64,000 nt of DNA from G965213525 sp965213525. Its GTDB lineage: Bacteria; Actinomycetota; Acidimicrobiia; Acidimicrobiales; Poriferisodalaceae. Both the position numbers and the translations under genes were made by a program. Of this stretch, positions 1-8,816 are shown in pieces. The stretch spans positions 1,364,001 through 1,428,000 of the forward strand of contig OZ243889.1 in assembly GCA_965213525.1 (NCBI GenBank), in the 5' to 3' direction. The notes under the pieces were generated by a model. It did no database searches. It was not told where the DNA came from and saw only the letters and a program-made list of their open reading frames with translations. Position 1 is the first letter of the stretch; every line of letters begins with the position of its first letter.

Positions 1-1
1 G

Positions 2-541
2 GCCTGGGTCGAGGAGGGCTGGTTCGCCGAGCCGCTCGACCTCGACGCCCTCGCCGCCCTGGCGCCCGACACCCTCGGACGGGCCTACCGCGACTGGATC
101 GTCGACAACGGCCTCACCGCCCAGATCGCCCTTGACTACCGGTCGTTCCACGAGCGCTCGGTGCGTGACGGCAAGCTCGCGGCCATGCCCCCCGAGTTCC
201 GCTACGCCGTGCTGCGGGGCTTCCAGGTGCACGACTTCCTCCACGTGCTCACCGGTTATGACCCGTCACCCCGGGGTGAGATCGCCGTGCAGGCCTTCTC
301 CCTCGCCCAGCTCCGCTTCCCGTACTTCGCCATGTGGATCGCCACGCTCACCTCCCAGGCGGCGTTCGTCGACCCTGGCCGCACGGTGCCGGTGATGGAT
401 GCCATCTGCGACGGCTGGGAGCTCGGGCGCCGTACCCCCCAGCTGTCGTGCACCAGGTGGGAGGAGCTGGTGGACCGACCGCTCGGCGAGCTGCGCGACG
501 AGCTCGGCCTCGTCCCCACCGCCCTGGCCGCACGACGCTGA
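2..541 (+). CDS. Coq4-family protein, 5'-truncated by the window edge
   Basis: The frame is open from base 2 to a TGA at 541, giving 179 visible residues; the true start lies outside the window. The visible protein carries the Coq4-type motif HDFLHVLTGY followed by a glutamate (HDxxHx11E pattern), which in the family binds a metal near the membrane. Coq4 proteins are linked to ubiquinone biosynthesis in eukaryotes, and bacterial homologues are often uncharacterised. An actinobacterium would be expected to make menaquinone, so a role in ubiquinone synthesis is unlikely, and I infer only a lipid- or quinone-related function. The rest of its operon lies upstream and cannot be seen. Confidence 0.7.
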   Translation, partial: AWVEEGWFAEPLDLDALAALAPDTLGRAYRDWIVDNGLTAQIALDYRSFHERSVRDGKLAAMPPEFRYAVLRGFQVHDFLHVLTGYDPSPRGEIAVQAFSLAQLRFPYFAMWIATLTSQAAFVDPGRTVPVMDAICDGWELGRRTPQLSCTRWEELVDRPLGELRDELGLVPTALAARR

Positions 542-560
542 CGCCCCGGGTAGCGAGCGG

Positions 561-1079
561 TCAGGCCCGAGGCTCGCCGTCGCTGTCGCCGGGAACTGCC
601 GGAGGGGAGTCGCTACGGGAGTGGTCGTGGCGCGAACCGAAGGTCCCGTGGCGGGCCGCCCACCAGCAGTTGGCCCCCACCCCGAAGGTGGGGGTCAACA
701 CGCCGAAGGCCAGGGCGGTGAAGGGCCGCAGGCCGGCCCCGGCGAGGGCCACCACGGTCTGGACCGCAAGGCAGGAGTGCAGGGCGACGCGGGTGCGTGG
801 GGGCGCGGAGGCGACGAGCACGAGATCGGCGACGCTGATCGCCGTGGTCCGGCTGCGCCCGATCGCACGCAGCAGCGCGACGCCGAGCAGCACGGTGCCC
901 GCAGCGAAGGCGACGAGGGCGACTGCGGCGAACACCACCCGGGCGGCACCGGCGACCACGACGCCCACCACCGTCGTCGACAGCGCTGCTGCGGTGACGA
1001 CGGTGTCGGCGACCACGATGCCCCGTCCGGCCCGGGTGTCACCCGGCGGTGGGTGCTCGACAGATCCGGTGGACGTCAC
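561..1079 (-). CDS. Small integral membrane protein, unknown function
   Basis: The GTG start at 1079 overlaps the stop of the upstream glycosyltransferase gene in a GTGA arrangement, implying translational coupling. The 172-residue product has about four hydrophobic Ala/Val/Leu-rich segments (roughly residues 20-45, 48-70, 85-105 and 110-135) and a charged, polar C-terminus ending near GDSDGEPRA. I do not recognise a named family. Its coupling to a PimB-like glycosyltransferase suggests a role in envelope glycolipid synthesis or transport, but that is inference from context only. Confidence 0.6.
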   Translation of the reverse strand: MTSTGSVEHPPPGDTRAGRGIVVADTVVTAAALSTTVVGVVVAGAARVVFAAVALVAFAAGTVLLGVALLRAIGRSRTTAISVADLVLVASAPPRTRVALHSCLAVQTVVALAGAGLRPFTALAFGVLTPTFGVGANCWWAARHGTFGSRHDHSRSDSPPAVPGDSDGEPRA

Positions 1080-2194
1080 CGTCGGGCCAGGCCCGCTTCG
1101 AGGCGGGCGGCCTGGTGGTCGTGGGACTGCTCGCAGGCGTGGGCTCGGGCGGCAGCGCCGAGGCGCCGTCGCAGGTCGGGATCGTCGAGCAGGGCGCCGA
1201 GCGCAGCCGCCGCCGCGTCTGCGTCGCCCGGGCGGTCGACGACCAGGCCGGTCCGACCGTCGATCACGGCGTCGTGGGCGCCACCGCTGGCCCCGGCGAC
1301 CTGGGGGGTGCCAGCCGCGGCGGCCTCGAGGAACACCATCCCGAAGCCCTCCTGCTCGAGACCTCCCCACCGCACCCGGCACAACATCGAGAAGACGTCG
1401 GCAGCCGAGTAGAGCCCGGCGAGGGCGTCATCGGGCACCCGGCCACAGAAGCTCACCGGCACGCGCCCCGCCGCGGCGATCAGCTCGAGGCGCCGGCGGT
1501 CCCGCCCGGTGCCGGTCACCGCGACGTGCAGACCGGGGTGGCGGTCGACGAGGCGGCTGGCGGCGGCGATGACCACGTCGATGCCCTTGCGGGGCACGAG
1601 GCGGCTGCCGGCGTGGAGGAGGGGCGCACCGTCCGGCAGGCCGAGATCGGCGCGCACGGCATCACGCTCGGCCTCATCAAGGGGCATGAAGCGATCGACG
1701 TCGACCCCGGGGGGCACGAGGACGGTGGGCAGCTTGCGCCCGGCGGCCCGCACCGCCTCGGCGTGGGGGTACGAGCCGCCGGCGATGACCAGGTCGGCCC
1801 GGCGCAGGATGCGGCCGAGCAGAGCGCCCGAGAGGGGGAGGCGCCCGGGGACGGCGACCTCGGCCCCGTGGGCGATCACGGCGTAGGGCAGGCCGAGGTG
1901 GGGCCCGATCGCTCCGAGCGGCAGGGCCGGATCCAAGATGACGAGCTCGGCGTCGAGGTCCCGGGCCAGGCGCCGCACGGCCCGCACCACCCCCGGGTGG
2001 GGCAACAGCACCGGCTCCCGCCATCGGTGCACGACGAACGGCTGGGCCTCGTCGAAGGCCCGGTCGCCGTCGTGGGGCGTGGTCAGCACCTCGAAGCGAT
2101 CAGGGGGGAGGCGCCGCCACAGCTCGTACAGGTAGTTCTGGATGCCGCCCACCTTGGGGGGGAAGTCGTTGGTGACGAGCAGGTGGCGCCTCAT
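1076..2194 (-). CDS. Glycosyltransferase family 4, PimB-like mannosyltransferase
   Basis: This 372-residue GT-B glycosyltransferase starts at an ATG with the N-terminus MRRHLLVTNDFPPKVGGIQN, close to the PimB' (phosphatidylinositol monomannoside mannosyltransferase) pattern. The C-terminal donor-binding half carries the EX7E-type motif EGFGMVFLEA. Family members transfer a sugar, in PimB' mannose from GDP-mannose, to a lipid-linked acceptor at the cytoplasmic membrane face. Length is normal for the family. It follows queG by 73 bases and is coupled by GTGA to the downstream membrane protein. Assignment to GT4 is firm; the exact acceptor is inferred. Confidence 0.85.
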   Translation of the reverse strand: MRRHLLVTNDFPPKVGGIQNYLYELWRRLPPDRFEVLTTPHDGDRAFDEAQPFVVHRWREPVLLPHPGVVRAVRRLARDLDAELVILDPALPLGAIGPHLGLPYAVIAHGAEVAVPGRLPLSGALLGRILRRADLVIAGGSYPHAEAVRAAGRKLPTVLVPPGVDVDRFMPLDEAERDAVRADLGLPDGAPLLHAGSRLVPRKGIDVVIAAASRLVDRHPGLHVAVTGTGRDRRRLELIAAAGRVPVSFCGRVPDDALAGLYSAADVFSMLCRVRWGGLEQEGFGMVFLEAAAAGTPQVAGASGGAHDAVIDGRTGLVVDRPGDADAAAAALGALLDDPDLRRRLGAAARAHACEQSHDHQAARLEAGLARR

Positions 2195-2267
2195 CGCACC
2201 GCCTGCGGGGGCGGCGGCCCGCCCGTGCGGTCTGGGTCAGAGGGCGACACGCCGGTGCGGCTCCCCC

Positions 2268-3431
2268 TCACCGGAGCTCACGGGCGGGGACCTGGCCGAC
2301 CAGCTCGGGCGCCACGAGCGGGTCGGTCGCGTCGGCGAGCCCGACGAGATCGTCGCGATCCAAGCGACGTGCCGCCCACACGGCGTGGGCTGCCACCAGC
2401 GCCGGCCCGACGAGGTGGGTCCGCAGCACCCGCTCGACGTCGGGGTCGGCGCCCGAACCGACGTTGGCGAGCACGACGAGGGCGTTGCGGCGCAGGTAGT
2501 CGGGCTGGCGACGAGGCACGTACCAGTGCCCGTGGCGGGCCATGATCTCGTCGTCGGTGGCGTCGAGGAGGTCGAGCACGTCGACCAGCGCCCGGGACCG
2601 GGGCACCTCGGCCAGGCGGCCACCTTCGCGGCGCAGGCGCACCCGGTTGGGTGGGCACGCGGTCTGGCAGTCGTCACAGCCGTACAGGCGGTCGCCCACC
2701 GCGACGCGCTGGTCTCGGGGGAAGACCCCGGGGGCCTGGACGGTCCAGGCCAGGCAACGACGGGCGTCGAGCTCGCCGGGCACGTCGAGCGCCCCGGTCG
2801 GACAGGCGGGGACGCACGCCCGGCACGGTCCGCACCCGTCGGGCACGGGCGCATCGGCGACGGGGAGCGCAGCGTCGGTCAGCACCGAGCCGAGGACGAA
2901 CCACGAGCCCTGGCCGGGCAGCAACAGGTTGGTGTTGCGCCCGAACCACCCGAGGCCGGCCCGGTGAGCGGCAGCCCGGTCGACCAGGCGGTTGTCGTCG
3001 GCGAGCACGAGCGCTCGGTGGCCGGTGGCTTCGACGGCGCCGGCCAGGCGCTCGAGCGACCGGTGGAGGCGACCGTAGTGATCGTCCCACTGGTAGGCGG
3101 CGACGCGTCCCTCGACCTGGCCGTCGGCCGGGGCCGGGGGGCGGCGCAGGTAGGACAGGGCGACGACGATCAACGTCTGCGCGCCGGGCAGCGCCCTGGC
3201 CGGGTCACAGGACCGGTCCGGGCGGCCGTAGGTGAAGTGCATGCCGGCGTGCAGGCCCCGGGACTTGCGGTCTTCGATGACCGCCCGTTCGGGGTCGAAG
3301 GGCTCGGCGGTGGCGAAGCCGATGGCGGCGAGACCCTCGGCGTCGGCGAGGGCGCGCAGCTCGTCGGCCAAGGCCCGTCCCACACCGCCATCATGTCGGC
3401 TCGGCGTCTCGGGACCGCAGTCATCGGTCAC
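2268..3431 (-). CDS. queG: Epoxyqueuosine reductase QueG
   Basis: QueG reduces epoxyqueuosine to queuosine in the wobble position of GUN-anticodon tRNAs, using cobalamin and two [4Fe-4S] clusters. The 387-residue product (GTG start) has the ferredoxin-like cysteine clusters CGPCRACVPACPTGAL and CDDCQTACPPN and the N-terminal cobalamin-binding region. C-terminal HEAT-like helices are visible as in longer QueG proteins. No other queuosine genes are in the window. It lies between the NYN-domain gene and the PimB-like gene, all on the minus strand. Confidence 0.9.
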   Translation of the reverse strand: MTDDCGPETPSRHDGGVGRALADELRALADAEGLAAIGFATAEPFDPERAVIEDRKSRGLHAGMHFTYGRPDRSCDPARALPGAQTLIVVALSYLRRPPAPADGQVEGRVAAYQWDDHYGRLHRSLERLAGAVEATGHRALVLADDNRLVDRAAAHRAGLGWFGRNTNLLLPGQGSWFVLGSVLTDAALPVADAPVPDGCGPCRACVPACPTGALDVPGELDARRCLAWTVQAPGVFPRDQRVAVGDRLYGCDDCQTACPPNRVRLRREGGRLAEVPRSRALVDVLDLLDATDDEIMARHGHWYVPRRQPDYLRRNALVVLANVGSGADPDVERVLRTHLVGPALVAAHAVWAARRLDRDDLVGLADATDPLVAPELVGQVPARELR

Positions 3432-3527
3432 CCCCGGGCCGGGGTCTGGTCGGTGACGTCCCGCCGCACCCGTGCGCTCCCTCCAGGTGCCCGGGCGGTT
3501 CGGACCCCGCCGTGTGCGGTGCGCCGT

Positions 3528-4967
3528 TCACGGGTCGAGGCTGACACCGAGGTGGGCCAGCAGCTGGGAGCTCGAGACGGCGTTGGCCCCGCGATCGCGC
3601 GCCCCCCGCCGCACCCTCTCGTCGCTGCTGGCCACCACGACCGGGCGGTCAGGCGCGACGGAGTCGACCAGGTCGAGGATGCGGTCGTCGGCCTCGGTCT
3701 CGGTGGGGGTGAACTCGACCGCGACCGGGGACCGCAACGGCGCAGCGCCGCCCCGGCCACCGTCATCGACCCCGTCGAACACGACCCTCACCTCGGCCCC
3801 TGCGCCACAGCCGCCGATCAGCGCATCGACCAGGCGCCGGCGCTGGTGGGCGAGGTCGAGGTGGGCCCAGCGGCCGATCGTGACGTTGTAGCCGTCGACG
3901 ATCATCACCACGCCCGCCTGAGCGAGCAACCACCCGAGGGCACCGGGGTCGGTGTCGTCGAGGCCCGGGGCCCGCCTGGGCCGCCGGCGTGGGTTGCCCT
4001 GGCGCCGTGCAGGCCTGGCGGGGGGCCCGCTCTGCACCGCTCGCACGGCCCGGGCAGCATCGTCGATCGTCGTGGGCGTCAGCGGACCGCCCGAGGCTCC
4101 GCCGGCGCCGCTGGTCGAGCCTGGCGCGGCGGTCGGATCGCGGCCCGAACGTTCAGCGAGGGTCTCGCCGAGGGCACGCAGCGTCTCGGCCAGCGAGCCC
4201 GCCGCCTCGGCCGCAGCCCGCAGCGCCGGCACCGCCTGCGGCTCGGCCGGTTCGTCGCGTCCTCGGTCAGCAGCGCTGCGGTCGTCGGCCGGGGCGCTTC
4301 GCCGTCGGTCGACCGCGGCACCACCACGCCGGTCGAGCTCGTCGCGCAGCTGGCGCCTGCGGGCCCGCTCCTGGCCGATCGTCGTCTCGGCGGCCCGGGC
4401 TCGTTCCTCTGCGGCCCGAGCCCGGGCACCGAGGGTGTCAGCCCGCTGACGAAGCTGCTCGAGCTCACGACGGGCGTGCTCGCCCGCCTCGACGGCCTGT
4501 TGGCGGGCGTGCTCGACGTCGGCGAGATCGCGTTCGAGACCCTCGACGCGCGACCGCGATGCGGCGACGAGCTCCTCGAGCTCGTCGACCCTGCGCACCA
4601 GCTGGTCGCGCTCGGCTGCAGCTGACGCCTCGACTCGTGCCGCCCGGACGTGGTCGGCCGCGCCGACCACCGCCTCGTACCAGCCATCGGGGCGCTCGAG
4701 GAACAGCAAGCCGGAGGGGCCGAGCTCGTCGAGATCGGCGCCTCGCAACGCCTCGACCCGCAGACCCTCGTCGTCTGCGGCCCGTCGCAGCGCCACCAGC
4801 GCCCGGTGGCGCAACCGGGTGAAGTCGAGGAACGGGCGGACTGCGACCGGCGCCCGGCGGGGCGGGACCTCGCGCTCACGAGCCCGGGCGGCGAGGAGCA
4901 CCTGTTCGAGGGCAGGACGGAGGAGCTCCAGGGCCTCTGGTCGATCGAGCGGTTCCCCTTCGGACAC
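3528..4967 (-). CDS. NYN-domain (YacP-like) putative ribonuclease with coiled coil
   Basis: The 479-residue protein has three parts. Residues about 1-110 form an alpha-helical N-terminal domain common to actinobacterial NYN proteins. Residues about 115-220 are a highly charged, heptad-like coiled coil. The C-terminal ~140 residues are a NYN/PIN-like nuclease domain with VVMIVDGYNV, acidic residues in VVFDGVDD and TEADDRI, and VVASSDERVR. Such domains are putative metal-dependent RNases. The GTG at 4967 has a TAGGTT box 8 bases upstream and no Shine-Dalgarno sequence, so the mRNA may be leaderless. It is transcribed divergently from the exonuclease gene. Confidence 0.82.
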   Translation of the reverse strand: MSEGEPLDRPEALELLRPALEQVLLAARAREREVPPRRAPVAVRPFLDFTRLRHRALVALRRAADDEGLRVEALRGADLDELGPSGLLFLERPDGWYEAVVGAADHVRAARVEASAAAERDQLVRRVDELEELVAASRSRVEGLERDLADVEHARQQAVEAGEHARRELEQLRQRADTLGARARAAEERARAAETTIGQERARRRQLRDELDRRGGAAVDRRRSAPADDRSAADRGRDEPAEPQAVPALRAAAEAAGSLAETLRALGETLAERSGRDPTAAPGSTSGAGGASGGPLTPTTIDDAARAVRAVQSGPPARPARRQGNPRRRPRRAPGLDDTDPGALGWLLAQAGVVMIVDGYNVTIGRWAHLDLAHQRRRLVDALIGGCGAGAEVRVVFDGVDDGGRGGAAPLRSPVAVEFTPTETEADDRILDLVDSVAPDRPVVVASSDERVRRGARDRGANAVSSSQLLAHLGVSLDP

Positions 4968-4975
4968 GCCGGGTC

Positions 4976-4981
4976 AACCTA
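4976..4981 (-). promoter_or_regulatory. Putative -10 box of the NYN-domain gene (leaderless)
   Basis: TAGGTT on the minus strand ends 8 bases before the GTG at 4967. No Shine-Dalgarno-like sequence lies between, so transcription would begin at or next to the start codon. Confidence 0.5.
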
Positions 4982-5029
4982 CCGGGGGGGTGTGCCCCGC
5001 CCGCCGCGAGGCGGCGAACACCTGTTCGC

Positions 5030-5035
5030 TAGGTT
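5030..5035 (+). promoter_or_regulatory. Putative -10 box of the exonuclease/GIY-YIG gene (leaderless)
   Basis: TAGGTT lies exactly 8 bases before the ATG at 5044. It is identical in sequence and spacing to the box of the divergent NYN-domain gene about 50 bases away. No Shine-Dalgarno sequence is visible. Confidence 0.5.
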
Positions 5036-5043
5036 GCGGCGCC

Positions 5044-6684
5044 ATGTCGACGATGCCCGGCCAACGGTCCTTCGACGACCTCGGCACGCCCCTGTCAGAG
5101 GTCACCTTCGTCGTGATCGACCTCGAGACCACCGGTTCGGCGCCCGAACAGGACGCCATCACCGAGGTCGGGGCCGTCCGCTGCCGTGCGGGCGAGCGCC
5201 TCGCCACGTTGGGGACCCTGGTCGACCCCGGGCGGTCCATCCCCGGTCGGGTCACGATGTTGACCGGCATCACCGAGGCGCTCGTCGCCCCGGCGCCGCG
5301 CATCGAAGCGGTCCTGCCGACGCTGGTCGAGCTGTGCTCGGGGGCCGTGCTCGTGGGCCACAACGTGCGCTTCGACCTGTCGTTCCTGCGGGTGGCGCTC
5401 CGCCGGGCCGGCTGGCCCAGCCCCGAGCACCCGGTCATCGACACGCTCTCGCTGGCCCGGCGGCTGCTCGCCGACGAGGTCCCCGATCACCGCCTCGGCA
5501 CGCTTGCCGCCCGGTTGCGCCTCGCCCACCGGCCCTCGCATCGAGCGCTCGCCGACGCCGAGGCCACCTGCGATCTGCTGCACGTGCTCATCGAGCGCGC
5601 CGCCCGCGCTGGGGTCACCGGCCTCGATGACCTGCTGGCCCTGCCCACCATGGCGGGGCACCCCCAGGCGGTCAAGCTCGGACTGACCGCTCGGCTGCCC
5701 CGTCAGCCGGGGGTGTACGTGTTCCGGGGGCGGCGGGGCGAGGCCCTCTACGTCGGCACCGCAGCCGACCTGCGGACGAGGGTGCGCAGCTACTTCTCCA
5801 CCGACCGACGGCGGGCGGTCCCCCACCTGCTGCGTGAGACCTCGTCGATCGACCACCAGGTCCTCACGGGGCCCTTCGCCCGGGAGGTCGCCGAGCTGCG
5901 CCTCATCCAACGTCTGGCGCCCCGCCACAACCGGGAGTGGCGGCGGCGCTCGGAGCACTGGATGAGGTTGACCCTGCCCGAGCCCTACCCCCGGCTGATG
6001 GCGGCACGCCGCCCGAGCGAGGACGGGGCGCTGCACCTCGGCCCCTTCGCCCGCCGGAGCCAGGTCGAGGCCGTGATCGACGCCGTGCACGGGGCGTCTC
6101 GGCTGCGACGGTGCCGCCTGCGACCCCGAGGCCGGCCGCTGCTCGACACGCCGTGCGCACCCGCCCAGATCGGGGTCGCCCTGTGCCCGTGCGCCCCCGG
6201 CCTGGCCCCCGGCCGCTACGCCGCCGAGGTCCGCACCGTCGAACGAGGTCTCACCGAGCGCCCGTCACTGCTGCTCGACCCACTCGTCGACCGCATGGGC
6301 CACCTGTCCGCACGACGACGCTTCGAGGAGGCGGCCGTCCTCAGAGATCGCGCGCTGGCCCTGTCCCGGGCGGTCGAGGGTGAGCGTCGCGTGCGGGCGT
6401 TGCGTGCACTCGGTGAGGTCAGCGTGTCGATCGGCGGGGGCACAGCGCACATCGCCGGGGGCCGCCTGATCGGCAGCGTCGACCACACGGGGGCGCCGTC
6501 GGCGCTGCCCGAACCGGTCGAGGGCAACAGCGCCTCGGCCGATGAGGCCCGGCTGCTCGTGCGCCTCCTCGATCGTCTGGCCCCCGGCGCCCGAGCGGCA
6601 TGGGTGGATGGGCCGTGGGGCTCGCCCTGGCCTCGATCGTGGCCGGCGGGGCGTCTCGCCCTCGGTGACCGAGACCGCCCGTGA
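5044..6684 (+). CDS. DEDDh exonuclease / GIY-YIG (UvrC-like) endonuclease fusion
   Basis: The 546-residue protein joins two nuclease modules. Residues about 18-185 are a DnaQ-type DEDDh exonuclease with FVVIDLETTG (Asp, Glu), GHNVRFD, and the His-Asp pair in SHRALADAE. Residues about 215-310 are a GIY-YIG domain with PGVYVFRGRRGEALYVGTA, as in the N-terminal nuclease of UvrC and Cho. The C-terminal part resembles the UvrC linker region with a UVR-like helix pair. Such fusions are common in actinobacteria and are presumed to act in DNA repair. The ATG at 5044 was chosen over in-frame upstream starts because the exonuclease fold begins just after it and a -10 box sits 8 bases before it. Confidence 0.85.
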   Translation: MSTMPGQRSFDDLGTPLSEVTFVVIDLETTGSAPEQDAITEVGAVRCRAGERLATLGTLVDPGRSIPGRVTMLTGITEALVAPAPRIEAVLPTLVELCSGAVLVGHNVRFDLSFLRVALRRAGWPSPEHPVIDTLSLARRLLADEVPDHRLGTLAARLRLAHRPSHRALADAEATCDLLHVLIERAARAGVTGLDDLLALPTMAGHPQAVKLGLTARLPRQPGVYVFRGRRGEALYVGTAADLRTRVRSYFSTDRRRAVPHLLRETSSIDHQVLTGPFAREVAELRLIQRLAPRHNREWRRRSEHWMRLTLPEPYPRLMAARRPSEDGALHLGPFARRSQVEAVIDAVHGASRLRRCRLRPRGRPLLDTPCAPAQIGVALCPCAPGLAPGRYAAEVRTVERGLTERPSLLLDPLVDRMGHLSARRRFEEAAVLRDRALALSRAVEGERRVRALRALGEVSVSIGGGTAHIAGGRLIGSVDHTGAPSALPEPVEGNSASADEARLLVRLLDRLAPGARAAWVDGPWGSPWPRSWPAGRLALGDRDRP

Positions 6685-6722
6685 GCGCCTCGTGCGCAAG
6701 ACCACCTGGCGCACAGGATCAC

Positions 6723-7835
6723 TCAGCTGAGGCTGCGGTGGGCGTGCGAGGTCGCTCGAACGGCGTCGAGCGCGCCCGTTGCTGCTCCCGAGTCGATGGC
6801 CCGACGGGCGGCGAGCACCCCGGCGGTCAGGTCGTCGGCGACCCCGGCGACGACCAGCGCCGCCCCGGCGTTCAGCGCGACGATCTCGGTGACCGGGCCC
6901 TGGGCCCCGTCGAAGACCTCTTGCGCCAGCTCGGCGTTGCGCTGGGGATCGCCGCCGGCCAACGCCTCGGCGTCCCCGACCGCCACGCCGACCTCCTCGG
7001 GTGCTACGACGAACCGGCGGCGCTCACCGTCGTGCAGCTCGACCACCTCGCTCGGGCCGTCCAGGGCCAGTTCGTCGAGCGCGCCGTGACCGTGCACCAC
7101 CCACGCACGTTCGGCTCCACGCCGTTCCAAGACGTCGACGATGCGATCGCTCAACCGGGGGTCAGACACCCCGACCACGTGGTGACGCACTCCCGCCGGG
7201 TTGGCGAGGGGACCGAGCACGTTGAAGACCGTGGGGATGCCCAGCTGGGCGCGCACCGGGCCGACGTGTCGCATCGCCGGGTGGTACCGGCGGGCGAAGA
7301 CGAACCCGACCCCGGCGGCATCCACGCAGGCGATGACGCCGGCGGGGTCGAGATCGACCTCGACGCCGAGCGCGGCGAGCAGGTCGAAGCTCCCACTCGT
7401 CGACGACGCGCGCACGTTGCCGTGCTTGCAGACCCGAGCGCCTGCCGCAGCCGCCACGAAGCTGGCCATCGTCGACACGTTCAGGGCATGGCGGCGCCGC
7501 GACGGTGATCCGCCGGTCCCGACGATGTCGATCGCGCCGGGGGCCAGGTCGATGCGGGTGGCGTGGTCCAACGCCGAGTCGACGAGTCCGAGCAGCTCGT
7601 CGGTCGTCTCGCCCTTCAGGCGCAGCGCCACCATCCACCCGGCGATCTGGGCGTCGGTGGCGCGCCCGCCCAGCATCTCATCTGCCGCCGCCCGGGCACC
7701 GGCCCGGTCGAGGTCCTGGCCGTCGGCCAGTCGACCGAGCACGGAGGGCCACCCGTCGAACGGGGGGCGGGGGCTCACCGCTGTCGCATCGGACGTGCCG
7801 GTCCGGCCGGGCGGGCTCGGGGTCCCCGAGATCAA
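6723..7835 (-). CDS. trpD: Anthranilate phosphoribosyltransferase TrpD (variant PRPP loop)
   Basis: TrpD transfers phosphoribose from PRPP to anthranilate in tryptophan synthesis. The 370-residue product shows DIVGTGG, NVSTMASF, KHGNVRASSTSGS and the metal-binding Asp-Glu in GALDELALDG. Unlike the usual GTGGDxxxTxNxST, the loop after GTGG reads SPSRRRHALNVST, so it is three residues longer and lacks the usual Asp. A TTG at 7835 overlaps the whiB stop, but a GTG at 7778 is a good alternative because TrpD proteins normally begin near the WPSVLGRL segment. No other trp genes are adjacent. A related PRPP-using paralogue (TrpD2-like) is less likely given the intact KHGN motif. Confidence 0.82.
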   Translation of the reverse strand: MISGTPSPPGRTGTSDATAVSPRPPFDGWPSVLGRLADGQDLDRAGARAAADEMLGGRATDAQIAGWMVALRLKGETTDELLGLVDSALDHATRIDLAPGAIDIVGTGGSPSRRRHALNVSTMASFVAAAAGARVCKHGNVRASSTSGSFDLLAALGVEVDLDPAGVIACVDAAGVGFVFARRYHPAMRHVGPVRAQLGIPTVFNVLGPLANPAGVRHHVVGVSDPRLSDRIVDVLERRGAERAWVVHGHGALDELALDGPSEVVELHDGERRRFVVAPEEVGVAVGDAEALAGGDPQRNAELAQEVFDGAQGPVTEIVALNAGAALVVAGVADDLTAGVLAARRAIDSGAATGALDAVRATSHAHRSLS

Positions 7836-8101
7836 GAAGCGGGTCGGAGCTCGCCCCGTTGGCGGGCGGCGGCGGCGGCCCTGCGGCGCTGGCGGACGAT
7901 CCTGCGGCGCTCACGCTCGGTCGCCCCGCCCCAGACCCCCTCCTTCTCACGCACGGCCAGGGCGTACTCGAGGCACTCGATCTGCACCTCGCACCCGACG
8001 CACACCGACTTGGCGACCTCGGCCTCTTCGTCGGTGACCGGGTAGAAGACCTCGGCCGAGAGACCTCGGCAGGCTCCACCGGCACGCCACTCCAGGTCCA
8101 T
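7832..8101 (-). CDS. WhiB-family Fe-S transcriptional regulator
   Basis: WhiB-like proteins are small [4Fe-4S] regulators found only in actinobacteria. Here a cysteine in GACRG, the CVGCEVQIEC cluster, and the GVWGG turn followed by a basic Arg-rich tail are all present. I chose the ATG at 8101 (89 residues) because AGAGGA sits about 8 bases upstream; an ATG at 8119 would add six residues without a good ribosome site. The stop overlaps the possible TTG start of trpD by four bases, an unusual partner for a WhiB gene. The exact WhiB subclass cannot be told from sequence alone. Confidence 0.92.
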   Translation of the reverse strand: MDLEWRAGGACRGLSAEVFYPVTDEEAEVAKSVCVGCEVQIECLEYALAVREKEGVWGGATERERRRIVRQRRRAAAAARQRGELRPAS

Positions 8102-8315
8102 TGGCCATCCTCTGAACATCGCGGGGGGAACGTCGGCTGCGGGTCGCTGGCACGTCGAGTCTGCGCCGTCGACTCCCGCTGCCGCCAGCGAGTGTGTCCG
8201 ACGTCGTCATCGGTTCGCAAGGGCCAACAGGAGAACAACGGTTGACGCCGGGCCACCGTCGCGGAGCTGGGATGCGACCCGAAGGTGAACGGCGGCCGAC
8301 CGGCGTGGCCGCGGC

Positions 8316-8321
8316 TACGGT
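8316..8321 (+). promoter_or_regulatory. Putative -10 box of rnpB
   Basis: TACGGT ends 7 bases before the 5' end of RNase P RNA as set by its P1 helix at 8329. Because the RNA end is defined by structure, this independently supports TANNNT with a 7-9 base spacer as the -10 element used across the window. Confidence 0.55.
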
Positions 8322-8328
8322 CTCGAAG

Positions 8329-8701
<373 letters not shown>

Positions 8702-8816
8702 ACCGGTGGTGCGACGGGGCGCCGACCCCGCAGCGCAGTGGGCCGACTTCTTCGTACGCCGCCCTCCCCGAGCGCCGACGCGACAGAACGGCCTGCCCCG
8801 AGACCAGCGACGGGGG

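Noticed and set aside
334..1572. Long plus-strand frame of 412 codons
   Set aside because: It is Arg/Pro/Gly-rich, antisense to the membrane-protein and glycosyltransferase genes, and shows no domain pattern; long shadow frames are expected at this GC content.
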